64,000 bases of DNA from assembly GCF_902167145.1 (NCBI RefSeq), contig NC_050096.1, forward strand, positions 270,466,622 through 270,530,621, read 5' to 3'. This DNA comes from Zea mays (taxonomy: Eukaryota > Streptophyta > Magnoliopsida > Poales > Poaceae). Both the position numbers and the translations under genes were made by a program. This document shows, in pieces, positions 22,067 through 34,400 of the stretch; within the stretch, counting starts at the first letter, position 1, and every line of letters starts with the position of its first letter. Below the pieces are notes generated by a model. It worked only from the letters and a program-made list of their open reading frames with translations. It was not told the DNA's origin and did not search any database.

Positions 22067-24919
22067 CAACGGAAGTTTGTTTCTTAGAACTCCAAGACAC
22101 CAGGGACCTTCCTAAGAATTGGCACGTCCCTAATGTACTCTTCCTATCGACCTTACATCCAGCATAGTCGGAGTCTGAATATCCAATCAAGTCAAAGGTA
22201 GACCCCTTTGGATACCACATCCGAAGCAAGGCATAGCGACTAAATATCGAAGAATTCGCTTCACCGCCACTAAGTGACATTCCCTTGGATCGGATTGAAA
22301 TCTAGCACACATGCATACGCTAAGCATAATATCCGGTCTACTAGCACATAAATAAAGTAAAGACCCTATCATAGACCGGTATGCCTTTTGATCAACGGAC
22401 TTACCTCCTTTGTTGAGGTCGGTGTGTCCGTCGGTTCCCATTGGAGTCTTTGCGGGCTTGGCGTCCTTCATCCCAAACCGCTTGATCAAGTCTTGCGTGT
22501 ACTTCGTTTGGGAGATGAAGGTCCCATCCTGGAGTTGCCTCACTTGGAACCCAAGGAAATAGCTTAACTCACCCATCATCGACATCTCAAACTTTTGAGT
22601 CATCACCCTGCTAAACTCTTCACAAGACTTTTGGTTAGTAGAACCAAATATTATGTCATCGACATAAATTTGGCACACAAAAAGATCACCATCACAAGTC
22701 TTAGTAAAAAGAGTTGGATCGGCTTTCCCAACCATGAAAGCATTAGCAATTAAAAAGTCTCTAAGGCATTCATACCATGCTCTTGGGGCTTGCTTAAGTC
22801 CATAGAGCGCCTTAGAGAGCTTACACACGTGGTCGGGGTACCGTTCATCCTCGAAGCCAGGGAGTTGCTCCACGTACACCTCTTCCTTGATTGGCCCGTT
22901 GAGGAAAGCGCTCTTCACATCCATTTGGAACAACCTGAAAGAATGGTGAGCGGCATATGCTAGCAAAATGCGAATGGACTCTAGCCTAGCCACAGGAGCA
23001 AAAGTCTCCTCAAAGTCCAAACATGCGACTTGGGCATAACCTTTTGCCACAAGTCTAGCCTTGTTCCTTGTCACCACCTCGTGCTCGTCTTGTTTGTTGC
23101 GGAACACCCACTTGGTTCCCACAACATTTTGCTTGGGACGAGGCACCAGTGTCCAAACTTCATTTCTCTTGAAGTTGTTGAGCTCCTCCTGCATGGCCAA
23201 CACCCAGTCTGGATCTAGCAAGGCCTCCTCTACCCTGAAAGGCTCAATAGAAGAGACAAAAGAGTAATGCTCACAAAAATTAACTAATCGAGACCGAGTA
23301 GTTATTCCCTTGCTAATGTCACCCAAAATCTGGTCGACGGGATGATCCCTTTGAATCATCGCTCGAACTTGAGTTGGAGGTGCCGGTTGTGCTTCTTCTT
23401 CCATTACATGATCATCTTGTGCTCCCCCTTGATCATATGCCTCCTCTTGATAAACATGTTCATCGTCTTGAGTTGGGGGAAGCACCATTGTTGAGGAAGA
23501 AGGTTGATCTTGCTCATTTTGTTCCTGTGGCCGCACATCTCCAATCGCCATGGTGCGCATTTCGGCCGTTGGAACGTCTTCTTCATCTACATCATCAAGA
23601 TCAACAACTTGCTCTCTTGGAGAGCCATTAGTCTCATCAAATACAACGTCGCTAGAGACTTCAACCAAGCCCGATGATTTCTTGAAGACCCTATACGCCT
23701 TTGTATTTGAGTCATAACCTAACAAAAACCCTTCTACGGCTTTGGGAGCAAATTTAGAATTTCTACCCTTCTTCACTAGAATGTAGCATTTACTCCCAAA
23801 AACTCGGAAATACGAAACATTGGGTTTGTTACCGGTTAGTAGCTCATACGAAGTCTTCTTGAGGAGGCGATGAAGATAGACCCGGTTTATGGCGTGGCAA
23901 GCCGTGCTCACGGCTTCCGTCCAAAACCGTTCGGACGTCTTGAATTCACCAAGCATCGTCCTTGCCATGTCTAGTAGCGTCTCGTTCTTCCTCTCTACCA
24001 CACCATTTTGTTGTGGTGTGTAGGGAGCGGAGAACTCGTGCTTGATTCCTTCCTCCTCAAGATACTCCTCCACTTGAAGGTTCTTGAACTCGGACCCATT
24101 GTCGCTCCTTATCTTCTTCACCTTGAGCTCAAACTTGTTTTGAGCTCTCCTTAGGAAGCGCTTGAGGGTCCCTTGGGTTTCATATTTATCCTGCAAAAAG
24201 AATACCCAAGTGAAGCGGGAAAAATCATCAACTATAACAAGACCATACTTACTTCCTCCTATGCTTAGATAGGCGACGAGTCCGAAGAGGTCCATATGAA
24301 GTAACTCCAGGGGTCTTGATGTTGTCATCACATTTTTGGCACGATGAGAGCTTCCCACCTGTTTCCCTGCTTGACAAGCTGCACAAGGTCTATCTTTTTC
24401 GAAAGTAACATTTGTTAGACCTATCACGTGTTCTCCCTTTAGAAGCTTGTGAAGGTTCTTCATCCCCACATGTGCTAAGCGGCGATGCCACAGCCAGCCC
24501 ATGCTAGTCTTAGCAATTAAGCATGCATCTAGACCGGCCTCCTCTTTTGCAAAATCAACTAAATAGAGTTTGTCGTCTAATACACCCTTAAAAGCTAATG
24601 AACCATCACTTCTTCTAAAGACAGACACATCTACATTTGTGAATAGACAATTATATCCCATATTACATAATTGACTTACGGATAACAAATTATATCCAAG
24701 CGACTCTACTAAGAATACATTAGAAATAGAGTGCTCAATTGAGATTGCAATTTTGCCTAAGCCTTTAACCTTGCCTTGATTCCCGTCACCGAATATGATT
24801 GAATCTTGGGAATCTTTATTCTTGACGTAGGAGGTGAACATCTTCTTCTCCCCCGTCATGTGGTTTGTGCATCCGCTGTCGATAATCCAGCTTGATCCCC
24901 CGGATGCATAAACCTGCAA
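22067..24919 (-). pseudogene. Element B Pol, almost intact, cut by element C
   Basis: Minus-strand Copia polyprotein from [17 protein letters not shown] (24919), open for 910 codons to 22187. All Pol parts are present: protease segment, GAG_pre-integrase ([17 protein letters not shown]), integrase D/D/E ([26 protein letters not shown]) and RT with YVDDIIFGS. One base is missing at about 22220 (PCFG then CGIQRG, where C has [10 protein letters not shown]). The other frame then carries RNase H ([18 protein letters not shown]) to SVAL at the C insertion, continuing at 13151-12804. It is very similar in protein sequence to C pol, in inverted orientation. Confidence 0.93.
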
Positions 24920-24926
24920 GGCAAAT

Positions 24927-27316
24927 TTAGGCTTGGGTCTTAGGTACCCAACTCTTGTTGGGTCCTACAAGGTTAGTGATAATATCCTTAGGGACCCAAA
25001 TGCAAGTTTTATCACCCTTGCATTTTGCCCCTAGTTTCCTAGCAATCACTTTCCTATCCTTTCTACAAATTGCAAATGAAGCATTGCAAGCATGATAAAT
25101 TGTAGAAGGTTCATTTATTATTTTCCTAGAAACATGAACAACATTTCTTCTAGGCATGTAATTAATAACATTTCTCCTAGCTAGATTTCTATCATGCATA
25201 ATAGAAGAACTAGAAGCAACCATGGCATGAGAATCAAAAGCATCATAATTTCTATAAACATTTCTAGAATGTCTCCTATCATGATACATGAAGGCATGGT
25301 TCTTTTGAGCACTTCTAGCCATAGGGCCCTTCCCTTTCTCCTTGGTGGAGATGGGAGCCTTATGGCTTGTTAAGTTCTTGACTTCCCTCTTGAAGCCAAG
25401 ACCATCCTTAATTGAGGGTGTCTACCAATCGTGTAGGCATCCCTTGCAAATTTTAGCTTGTCAAATTCACTCTTGCTAGTCTTAAATTGGGCATTAAGAC
25501 TAGCCACTTCATCATTTAATTTAGAAATGCAAATTAGGTGTTCACTACAAGCATCAACATCAACATCTTTGCACCTATTGCATATCATAACATGTTCTAC
25601 ACAAGAGTTGGATTTATTTGCTACTTCTAGTTTAGCATTTAAATCATCATTAACATCTTTTAAAGTAGAAATGGTTTCATGACAAGTAGATAGTTTACAA
25701 GAAAGCATTTCATTCCTTTTAACTTCTAGAGCAAGAGAATTTTGTGCACTAACAAATTTATCATGCTCTTCATACAAAAGATCCTCTTGCTTTTCTAATA
25801 ACCTATTCTTATCATTCAAGGCATCAATTAATTCATTAATTTTATCAACCTTGGTTCTATCTAGGCCCTTGAATAAACATGAATAATCTATTTCATCATC
25901 ATCACTAGACTCATCCTCACTTGAAGAAGCATAAGTACTAGTATTACGAGTGTTTACCTTCTTTTCCCTTGCCATGAGGCAAGTGTGATACTCGTTGGGG
26001 AAGAGGGATGACTTGTTGAAGGCGGTGGCGGCGAGTCCTTCGTTGTCGGAGTCGGACGAGGAGCAATCCGAATCCCACTCCTTTCCAAGATGTGCCTCGC
26101 CCTTCGCCTTCTTGTAGTTCTTCTTCTTTTCCCACTTTCCACTCTTCTTTTCCTGGTCACTATCATTATCGGGACAATTTGCGATAAGATGACCAATCTT
26201 ACCACATTTGAAGCAGGAGCGCTTCCCCTTCGTCTTGTTCTTGTTGGGGTGCTCCTTGCGACCCTTTAGCGCCGTCTTGAACCGCTTGATGATAAGGGCC
26301 ATCTCTTCATCATTAAGCTCGACCGCCTCAACTTGCGCCACCTTGCTAGGTAGTGGCTCCTTGCTCCTTGTTGCCTTGAGAGCAATAGTTTGAGGCTCTT
26401 GGATTGGACCATTTAATGCATCGTCGACGTATCTAGCCTCCTTGATCATCATCCGCCCGCTTACGAACTTTCCAAGGATCTCCTCGGGCGTCATCTTCGT
26501 GTACCTAGGATTCTCACGAATGTTGTTCACAAGATGTGGATCAAGGACGGTAAAGGACCTTAGCATTAGGCAGACAATGTCGTGGTCCGTCCATCGCGTG
26601 CTCCCATAGCTCCTTATCTTGTTGACGAGGGTTTTGAGCCTGTTGTACGTCTGGGTTGGTTCCTCCCCTCTTATCATCGCGAATCTCCCGAGTTTGCCTT
26701 CCACCAAATCCATCTTGGTGAGCATGGTGACGTCGTTCCCCTCATGTGAGATCTTGAGGGTGTCCCAGATCTGCTTGGCATTGTCCAAGCCGCTCACCTT
26801 ATGATACTCGTCCCTGCACAATGAGGCTAACAACACAATAGTAGCTTGTGCATTTTTATGAATCTGTTCATTGATAAACAAAGGACTATCCGAGCTATCA
26901 AATTTCATTCCACTCTCTACTATCTCCCATATACTAGGATGGAGAGAGAACAAGTGACTACGCATTTTGTGACTCCAAAATCCGTAGTCCTCTCCATCAA
27001 AATGAGGAGGTTTACCAAGTGGAATGGAGAGTAAATGAGCATTGGTACTTTGAGGAATACGAGAATAATCAAAAGAGAAGTTTGAATTAACCGTCTTCTT
27101 ATTCTCGTAGACGTTGTCATCGTCCTTTTGGGAAGAAGAGGACTCGTCGCTGTCGTCGTAGTAGACGATCTCCTTGATGCGCCTCGTCTTCTTCTTCTTC
27201 CCATCCCTTCATTTGTGGCCCGAGCCCGAGTCAGTAGGCTTGTCATCTTTAGGCTCGTTGACGAAGGACTCCTTCTCCTTATCGTTGACCACCATCCCCT
27301 TGCCCCTAGGATCCAT
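24927..27316 (-). pseudogene. Element B Gag, one stop and one frameshift
   Basis: Starts at the ATG at 27316 (MDPRGKGMVVND). A TGA at 27211-27209 replaces the codon that is CGT (Arg) in C, consistent with CGA-to-TGA. The same frame is then open to 25370 and includes the Copia gag core, zinc knuckle CFKCGKIGHLIANC, acidic Ser-rich region and coiled-coil stretch. One missing C at about 25421 (CACCC-TCAATT against CACCCCTCAATT in C) shifts the frame. The C-terminal part, basic and ending WVPKTQA, is at 25322-24927. Confidence 0.92.
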
Positions 27317-27352
27317 CTCTTCGGGCGGTTAGTCCCTTTCTTGAAGAGAACG

Positions 27353-27364
27353 GCTCTGATACCA
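27353..27364 (-). other. Primer-binding site of element B
   Basis: Minus strand TGGTATCAGAGC, two bases after the 5' LTR end at 27367; initiator Met-tRNA type. Confidence 0.9.
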
Positions 27365-27366
27365 AT

Positions 27367-28574
27367 TGAGAGCACCTAGTGGGGGTGAATAGGTGATCCT
27401 ATAAAACTTGAATCTTAATGCCACAAAACTTGATTAGGAGTTAGCACAAGAATGCCAAGTGGCTAGAGAAGAGTCTTTGCAAGACACGATAACCACAAGA
27501 AGATCAATCACAGATAGACACAGTGGTTTATCCCATGGTTCGGCCAAGTTCAACACTTGCCTAGTCCACGTTGTGGCGTCCCAACGGACGAGGGTTTCAA
27601 TCAACCCCTCTCAAGCGGTCCAAAGACCCACTTGAATACCACGGTGTTTTGCTTTGCTTTACTATATCCCGTTTGCGAGGAATCTCCACAACTTGGAGCC
27701 TCTCGCCCTTACACTTTGATGATCACAAAGAAGCACGGAGTAAGGGAGGGATGAGCAACACACACAAGACACAAAATCAGAGTACCAACACGCACACAAG
27801 TCGCAACAAGAGCTCACAACACAACTCAGCGAGTTCACAACTCAAATGGAGCTCTAATTGCTATCGCAAAGAATCAAATGCGCGGAATCGAAGTCTTGGT
27901 GCTTAGGAATGCTTAGAGAATGCTTGGTGTACTCCTCTATGCTCTTAGGGGTCCTTTTTATAGCCCCAAGGCAGCTAGGAGCCGTTGAGTGCATTCCAGG
28001 AAGGCAATTCTTGCCTTTTGTCGCCTGGCGCACCGGACAGTCCGGTGCACCACCGGACACTGTCCGGTGCGGATTTATTTCCTTCTTTGGCGAAGCCGAC
28101 CGTTGGCGCTTTGGAGCCGTGGGCGCACCGGACAGTTCGGTGCCCCCTTCCGACCGTTGGCTCGGCCATGTGTCTCGCGCGGATCGCGCAGCCGACTGTT
28201 GGCCCGGCCGACCGTTGGCTCACCGGACAGTCCGGTGAATTATAGTCGTATGCCGTTAATCACTTCCCGAGAGCAGCAAGTTCGCCTGAGCCAGCCTGGC
28301 GCACTGGACACTGTCCGGTGCACCACCGGACAGTCCGGTGCACCCAGACAGAGCTGACTTTGGCAGAACAAAGCCATCTTTAATTTCAACTTCATTTTTC
28401 CTGTTTCCAGCACTTAGTCACAATACATTAGTCTCTAAAACAATGTACTAAGTCTGAGAAACATACCTTTATACTTGATTTGTACTTTGTCCACCATTTA
28501 ACACTTAGGCACTTGTGTTGGATACTAAATCACCAAAATACTTAGAAATGGCCCAAGGGCACATTTCCCTTTCA
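27367..28574 (-). repeat. Right (5') LTR of element B
   Basis: Pairs with 11229-12458. It has several CACCGGACAGTCCGGTG palindromes (about 28031-28340) and minus TATAAAAA at 27955-27962. It ends CCCTTTCA before the GGAGG TSD. Compared with its partner it lacks one palindrome pair near 28130, the same kind of repeat-unit loss as in C. Confidence 0.93.
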
Positions 28575-29400
28575 GGAGGTCGTGTCTCAGTGGGAGGCCC
28601 TCGCAACAGAGCTCCGGGTCAAGCTGAGTGCCCTGGACAAGATCATGGAAGAGCAGCGGATCCAGCAGACCACGGCTGTGGAGAGGCTGCAAAAGCTATA
28701 GCAAGAGCTCGAGGGCAAGGCCAGCGACACCGCCCTTGCTGAGGAGAAGCTTAAAGCGAAGGGAGAATCCTTGGACAGGTGGGAGCCGGACCTCGCCAGG
28801 CGGGAGATGGACCTCGCCAGGCGGGAGAAGGATCTCACCTTCAGGGAGGAAATGCTCACCCGGCGAGGCGAGCTGCTGGCTGAGCATGAGCTCGAGGTGG
28901 AGAAGAAGGAAAAAGAGATGGAGGAGCAGGTCTGACAGTCCAACGCGGCATAGGCGGCCCAGGGTTTCCAGGCGGTGGAGGCCACCAGGAAAGCCCTTGA
29001 GGATCTTCAAGCAGAGCACCGCACCGGGGTCCAGTGCATCGCCGCATGGGCCGGCGAGGCGAGCACGACACTGGTGCCACTAGGGATGAGTCCCATCCCG
29101 GTGTCGGAGCTATCGACGTCTATCCCCGACGTGCTCCTGGTGCTGGACTCCGCCGCCGATCGCCTTCGACGCCTAGACCAGATTCTTGGCGCCCGCCTGG
29201 AGGCCGAGGGCGGCAGGCTCTGCCAGGCGGTGATCGAGTATATCCTGACGTGCTTCCAGAGCCACGACCCGGCCATCTCCTTGGAGCCGGTGATCACTGG
29301 TCCGGTGGCCGACACTGAAGACGCCGCCCGGGAGGGCGTTCAAGATGTCGTGGAACTGGTGGCCGAACGCTTCTAGCGGGATCCTGCTGATGATGAGTAG
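28575..29400 (+). pseudogene. Element A antisense gene, 3' half (coiled coil)
   Basis: Continuation of the gene at 9066-11228 across the GGAGG duplication. It encodes a strongly charged Glu/Arg/Lys/Leu-rich segment (EEKLKAKGESLDRWEPDLAR, repeated ARREMDLARREKDL) that should form a long coiled coil, then a more globular end (LDSAADRLRRLDQILGARLE, then AVIEYILTCFQSHDPAISL). Stops interrupt it at about 28699 (TAG), 28933 (TGA), 28951 (TAG) and 29374 (TAG). The probable original stop is TAG at 29398-29400. The charged-helical end resembles the C-terminal half of the antisense gene in D. Confidence 0.75.
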
Positions 29401-30409
29401 CTAGATCTGCAGAAACAGGGCAAGGGTTCCACTAGGAAGCGGCTTGTAACAATTTTTGGCTTTGTAAGATACTTTTCGAGAACTATCAATCAAACAACAC
29501 TTATATGTATGCTAATTTGTCCTCGCTGTGTGTGGCGTTACCGACTCCTCCCTGGTACTTGGCCCCCCTGGGATGTAGGCTCAATGTGTCGAGGCTGGAT
29601 ACTATTATTCCTAAGGGAAAATTAGTTGGTGACCCGGCCCCTAGGATGCAGTCTGGACTGGGACCTGGACCTGTACACAGCTTCGGCTAGGAAGTGTTAG
29701 TAGCACACCCATAGGACCCATCGTCTGGTATCTGCCATCCTTTGATTCATGCAACAGGACCTGCAGGATTTAGTCTGGGAAGCCAAGTCGTATGCCCGGA
29801 CCCCTTGAATAAGAGTTCCAAATACTAGGACACCCATCGCAGAGTGGTGGAGCGTGCAGGCTTAGGGTACGGGACCATGCTAAGCGGCTACACAGCTCCG
29901 GACCCCCCTAGGAGACGTGTGTCCATTCTCTAGAACCAGACCCTAGGTTGCCGGACCCACAGGACTATAGTTACAAATACTAGGGTGCTCGTCCCAGAGT
30001 GGTGGAGCATGCAGGCTTAGGGTACAGAACCAAGCTAAGCGGCTACACAGCTCCGGACCACCCTAGGGAGCGAGCGCCCATTCTCTAGAACTGGCCCCCA
30101 GGCCGCTGGACCCCCTACCTTTGTAGAGGGGTCCTAAACTGCAAACCTGGCTACTCAATTCGGATGTCATCATACCAGCAAGGGTGGGAAACTGTATGAG
30201 TGGGTTGGATAAAAAGTAACGGTTGTGAACTTAAGCATAATAAAACAATCACAAAAGCTCCTCTGGGGCGTAAATTCTTTCCTTATAACTTGATATACGT
30301 GTGTGCAGGTCAACAGGCCGGGCTTACGAGGGCGGACCTCACCGGATTGACGTACACATATGCACAACCTAGTTATGAAGGAAGAAAACTCAACCCCCTA
30401 GTTTCGCTT
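29401..30409. repeat. Element A spacer with 155-bp tandem repeat
   Basis: This non-coding stretch lies between the converging ends of the antisense gene and pol. Two consecutive imperfect copies of a 155-bp unit (about 29800-29954 and 29955-30110) each contain AGAGTGGTGGAGC(A/G)TGCAGG, then AAGCGGCTACACAGCTCCGG and CATTCTCTAGAAC. No gene is seen in the remainder. Confidence 0.75.
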
Positions 30410-30495
30410 CTATGGGAAGAACTTACAGAGATGCTCTATGTTCCAGGGGTTGGGAAGAGGCACTCCTTCAGTTGTGGCAAGGCGGACACACCCGG
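30410..30495 (-). pseudogene. Element A Pol C-terminus, separated by element D
   Basis: Minus-strand codons after the D insertion read VRLATTEGVPLPNPWNIEHL, then CKFFP-stop (TAG at 30412-30410). This is the usual end of Tat-lineage integrases (RLATxDGxPVPNPWNIEHLRKFY). It joins across the CCCGG TSD to VTKVCRPG at 37943. Confidence 0.85.
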
Positions 30496-31176
30496 TGTTG
30501 GGGACTTGTTCTCAAATGCTATGAATCAAGAACAAGGCAACATAAAATGTTAAATATCAAAGCCCTTCGTCCTTCAAATCATTATTTCCCTTCGGATATA
30601 ACGAATCTAGGACGAAGGTCATGAAGGATATACCTTCATGATCATGATAAAAGATGGAGAACATTCATACAAAGTACAGAAAGTAACATAATTTCTGTAA
30701 ACATTATTATTAATCTATTTCCATTTATATTACTTATGTAAACAATGGTAAATTACAAATGTACCTTCGGCTTGAAGGAATGTGAATACAGGCGTGACGC
30801 AAAAGTGAATGCCAAGTCAGCGTGAACAGTACGGGAATACTGTTCACCTATTTATAGGCACGGGTCGCAGCCCATGCAAAATTACATTAATGCCCTTTAC
30901 ATTTATCGATAACTCTATAGTAATTCTTCGAGGTCTAATTTGGCTTTTCATCTTTAAGTCGGTTTCCCCTTCCCGCCGTTATGCCGAAGCTCTTCTGCAC
31001 ATAGCTTCGCGATCGTCTTATCCTTCGTCGTGATTGCCGTCCCAGTCTAGCTTCGTCTTAACCATGCTCTTGTATACTCGCAATCTGACTTCGAAGGTAC
31101 CTGTTCACAGATTTTTCTTGGAAAACATAGTCAAATTACATTTTTGAGGACCTTCGGAAGCCGAAGGCCCCCAACA
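30496..31176 (-). repeat. Left (3') LTR of element D
   Basis: Pairs with 37258-37937, about 99% identical by eye. Minus-strand TATA-like TATAAATA lies at 30856-30849. Rich in CTTCGG/CCGAAG. Confidence 0.93.
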
Positions 31177-31486
31177 GTAGCCCCTCGCAATATTAATTTG
31201 CTGTAAAGATAAGTTTATATTGCGATATGGACGAAGGCTATGGGCCGAAGGTCCGAAAAAACACCTTCCTTTTGCTAGAATAGCAACAGTCATTGACAAG
31301 TGGGACCCTCCAGTTTTCGACATACTGGGTGTATAAATAAGAACTCATCCCGAGTTTATTTGGCACGCTCTCTTGCCAACTGCTCTTGCTCAACCATCTT
31401 TTAGCCTGCGCGCGACAACACTTGCTTGGTTTTTTTTTAAATTTTTAAGCTTCGGTTTCGGGAGTACTTTCTCAGCGCTTGCGAAG

Positions 31487-34400
31487 ATGTCTGAAGATAA
31501 GAAAGTTGTTGCTGAGACGAAGCTGATCCTTTCTGAGGAGATGCATCTCGGCTTTCTTCAGTCAATAGCAAAGACCAATACGGAGAAGATCACTAGGGAA
31601 ACCTTGGAGGGTTTATCTGAAGATACTGGTGACAGTGACAGTTATGATGTAGAAAGTGGGGGTGAAAACTCCAAAGATCGACCGTGGCGACCAAGTCACA
31701 CAGTCTTCGGCAAGTCGAGCATTAAGCAGAGTCATCTTGATACCATGAAGGGAAGGTATTTTCGAGACATGTCCATTGTGAGGGTGGATATTGGGGAGAA
31801 AACTGTGCCTACTCCCGAAGAAGATGAAGTCGTGGTATTCCGAAGCTTCTTGAAAGCTGGACTACGATTTCCCTTAAGCAGTTTTGTTGTGGAAGTACTG
31901 AAGGTTTTTGAAGTTTACCTTCACCAACTCACTCCTGAATCAATCATAAGGATGAATATCTTCGTGTGGGCCGTGAGAAGCCAAGGCTTGGAACCTGATG
32001 CGAAAAGTTTCTGCAACATACATGAATTGTTATACGAGACAAAACCCTGGGGTAAGGAACAGTATCATAACAACTTTGGCTGCTACAGCTTCGGCTCCCG
32101 ATCTGGGTCAAGCTGCCCAGTGCCGACCTTTCGAAAGAGATGGCCTGGCGACTGGATGACGGAATGGTTTTACGTGAAGAATGACTTGAAATCACGAGAA
32201 GATATAAAGAAGATCATTATGCGTCCCATCTGGCAACGCTTCGGCCTGCGGAGGCCGAAAGTGGAAATGAATGAAGCAGCCGAAGAATGCCAGAGAGCCT
32301 TCAGAGTTGTTTGCTCTTTTATTGGGACGAGGGATTTGGTCCAAGAACACATTGCCTTCAGAGTATGGCCGCTTGTGGAAAAATGGGAAATGCCGCAGGA
32401 GACCATTAAAGAGGCTGACGAAGGTGGACTAGTCAGGCTGAAGTACACATTTAAGTTCGGAGATAAATTCGTTGAGCCAGATGATGACTGGCTAAAAAGC
32501 ATTGAAACTGTGAGTGATGAACTGCTTGGAGTATATTCAAAGGCCGAAGATACTGCATTGTCAGCAGCCTTCGGAGGCCAAAAAAAGAAGAGACTGAACC
32601 GAGTATTTGACGCAATCGGGTTCATGTACCCCGACTACCATTATCCAGTGCGGGGTTAAAAAAGAAAGAACACTTCCTCTGCGAAAGAAACTGCTTCAGC
32701 CGCTCCTAGCGAGCCGGCGCCGAAGAGAAAAAGGGTAAAGGTTCTCACACACCGGCCACGTTACATTGAACTGGCCACAGTGCCTGAGTTCGCCGGTGAG
32801 ACCTCTTCGGCCACCGAAGCTAAGGAATCAACTCTGCTGCCAGGAATCAAAGAGCTGGCCGAAGTGCCAGCAACAGAAAAGATGGAAGAACCAAGGACTG
32901 AAAAAGCAAAAACATCAGAAGTTTTAAGTCCTTCGGCAAAGATTGAGACGGGAAAAAGCCAGAAAGGTCCAACCGTAACCCCAAAAAGAAAAAGAATGGT
33001 TAATGTATTAGATGTTTTGGAGACAATTAAATCTTCAAGCATAACTCCAAAGAAAACTGTTGAAACTTCTAAAGTGTCTACTGAAGCCTTTGGTGCTGAA
33101 GCTTCGAAGCAACAATTTGAAACTGAAGCTGGGCCTTCAGAGCCAACCAAGGTAAAACCTTTTGAAACCGAAGAAACGAACATTGCAGAGGCAGCCGAAA
33201 AAATAAAAATATCAGAGCCAATTTTGGTTGAAGAAACTGACACTACTGCCCCCGAAGCACCTTCCAAAATATACAATTATATCGTGCGACACGCTTCGGG
33301 GAAGAAATTATCCGAAGAAGAGATTTTTGAAGCTAATCACTATGCCAGAGAATTGAAATATCCGAAGGGGGCACTAGTGTTCAATGGGACAAATGAAGAT
33401 GACTTCCTATACTGTCTCCCAGACAACAAAGAATTATCCGTCTACCGGGAGATGGCTAGAAGCATAGGGTTTCCGAAGCTTGAAGCTGGATTATGCGCTA
33501 TGACGAAGGAGGATCTTGCGGATAGCCTTGCATACAATAGACTGAAGGTGCGAGAATTGTATATTTAGATATTTTCAATTTTTGAATCATTCTTTTATTC
33601 TTATACTAATTCTTGTATATATAGGGTTTAATATTGAGCAACGCGCTGAGAGCGCAAAAGAGTGTCGAAGACGAGAGCTATGATATTGCTTTCAACAATC
33701 TACGATCAGAGGTTATTAAGCTGAGAAACGAAGCTCTGGAAAAGGATAAAATTCTGCTTACATTGGTGGACAAGATAAAAGAGGTCGAAGCTGCCTCAAA
33801 AGCCCAGGCTGAAGCCCAGAAACGCGAAATTAAAGATCTTCAGAAATAGCTAGCTAGAGCTAAAGAAGAACGTATACTTGAAGAGACAAAACGAGAGCTT
33901 AGTGATCAATGGGCCGATCATTTAGAAATAAATGTTAAAGAGCTTCGTGCATCCCAGAGAAGATGCTATGTTAAATCCATGGAATGTGTTAAGAAGATAA
34001 AATCCAGCTTCGCCAACGTTGGCGCATTCTCTAGTGAAGAGAATTTTTCAAGGGGCAACCCTGAAGGTCCGATTGAATGGATCAATCACGAAGTTGAGGC
34101 CTTCGAGGAAATCCTGAATAGCCGCGGAGACATATGTGCTTTTTCGGGTGCTAGAGGAATTGCTACTGTTTTGGAGAGGAAAGGTTGCGAGCATGTAAAA
34201 TCTTTAGCGCAGTCCGAAGCTACTTTGTCCTCCGAAGACATTAAAGACCCCTCAGCCGAAGCAAGCATGATTGGCGGAAAAATTTTCACCGATATCTGGG
34301 ACAACGGCGGCCGAGAAATGGCCCAAGAAATTATTCAAAAGAGCGAAAAAGGCATCCACAATGCTAGAAGAGTAGCGGAAGCTGCCGAGAAAAGTGCAGA

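Larger units (their letters stand above)
11229..28574 (-). mobile_element. Element B: Opie/Ji-like Sirevirus (Copia), minus strand
   Basis: LTR termini are TGAGAGCACC (plus side) and CCCTTTCA, with perfect GGAGG TSDs at 11224-11228 and 28575-28579. It is inserted in the antisense gene of A. Its genes read on the minus strand: gag 27316-24927, pol 24919 to 22067, and the pol end at 13151-12804. Element C is inserted in the RNase H part. Gag carries a TGA stop and a one-base deletion. Pol is open for 910 codons and then has a one-base deletion near 22220. Confidence 0.93.
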
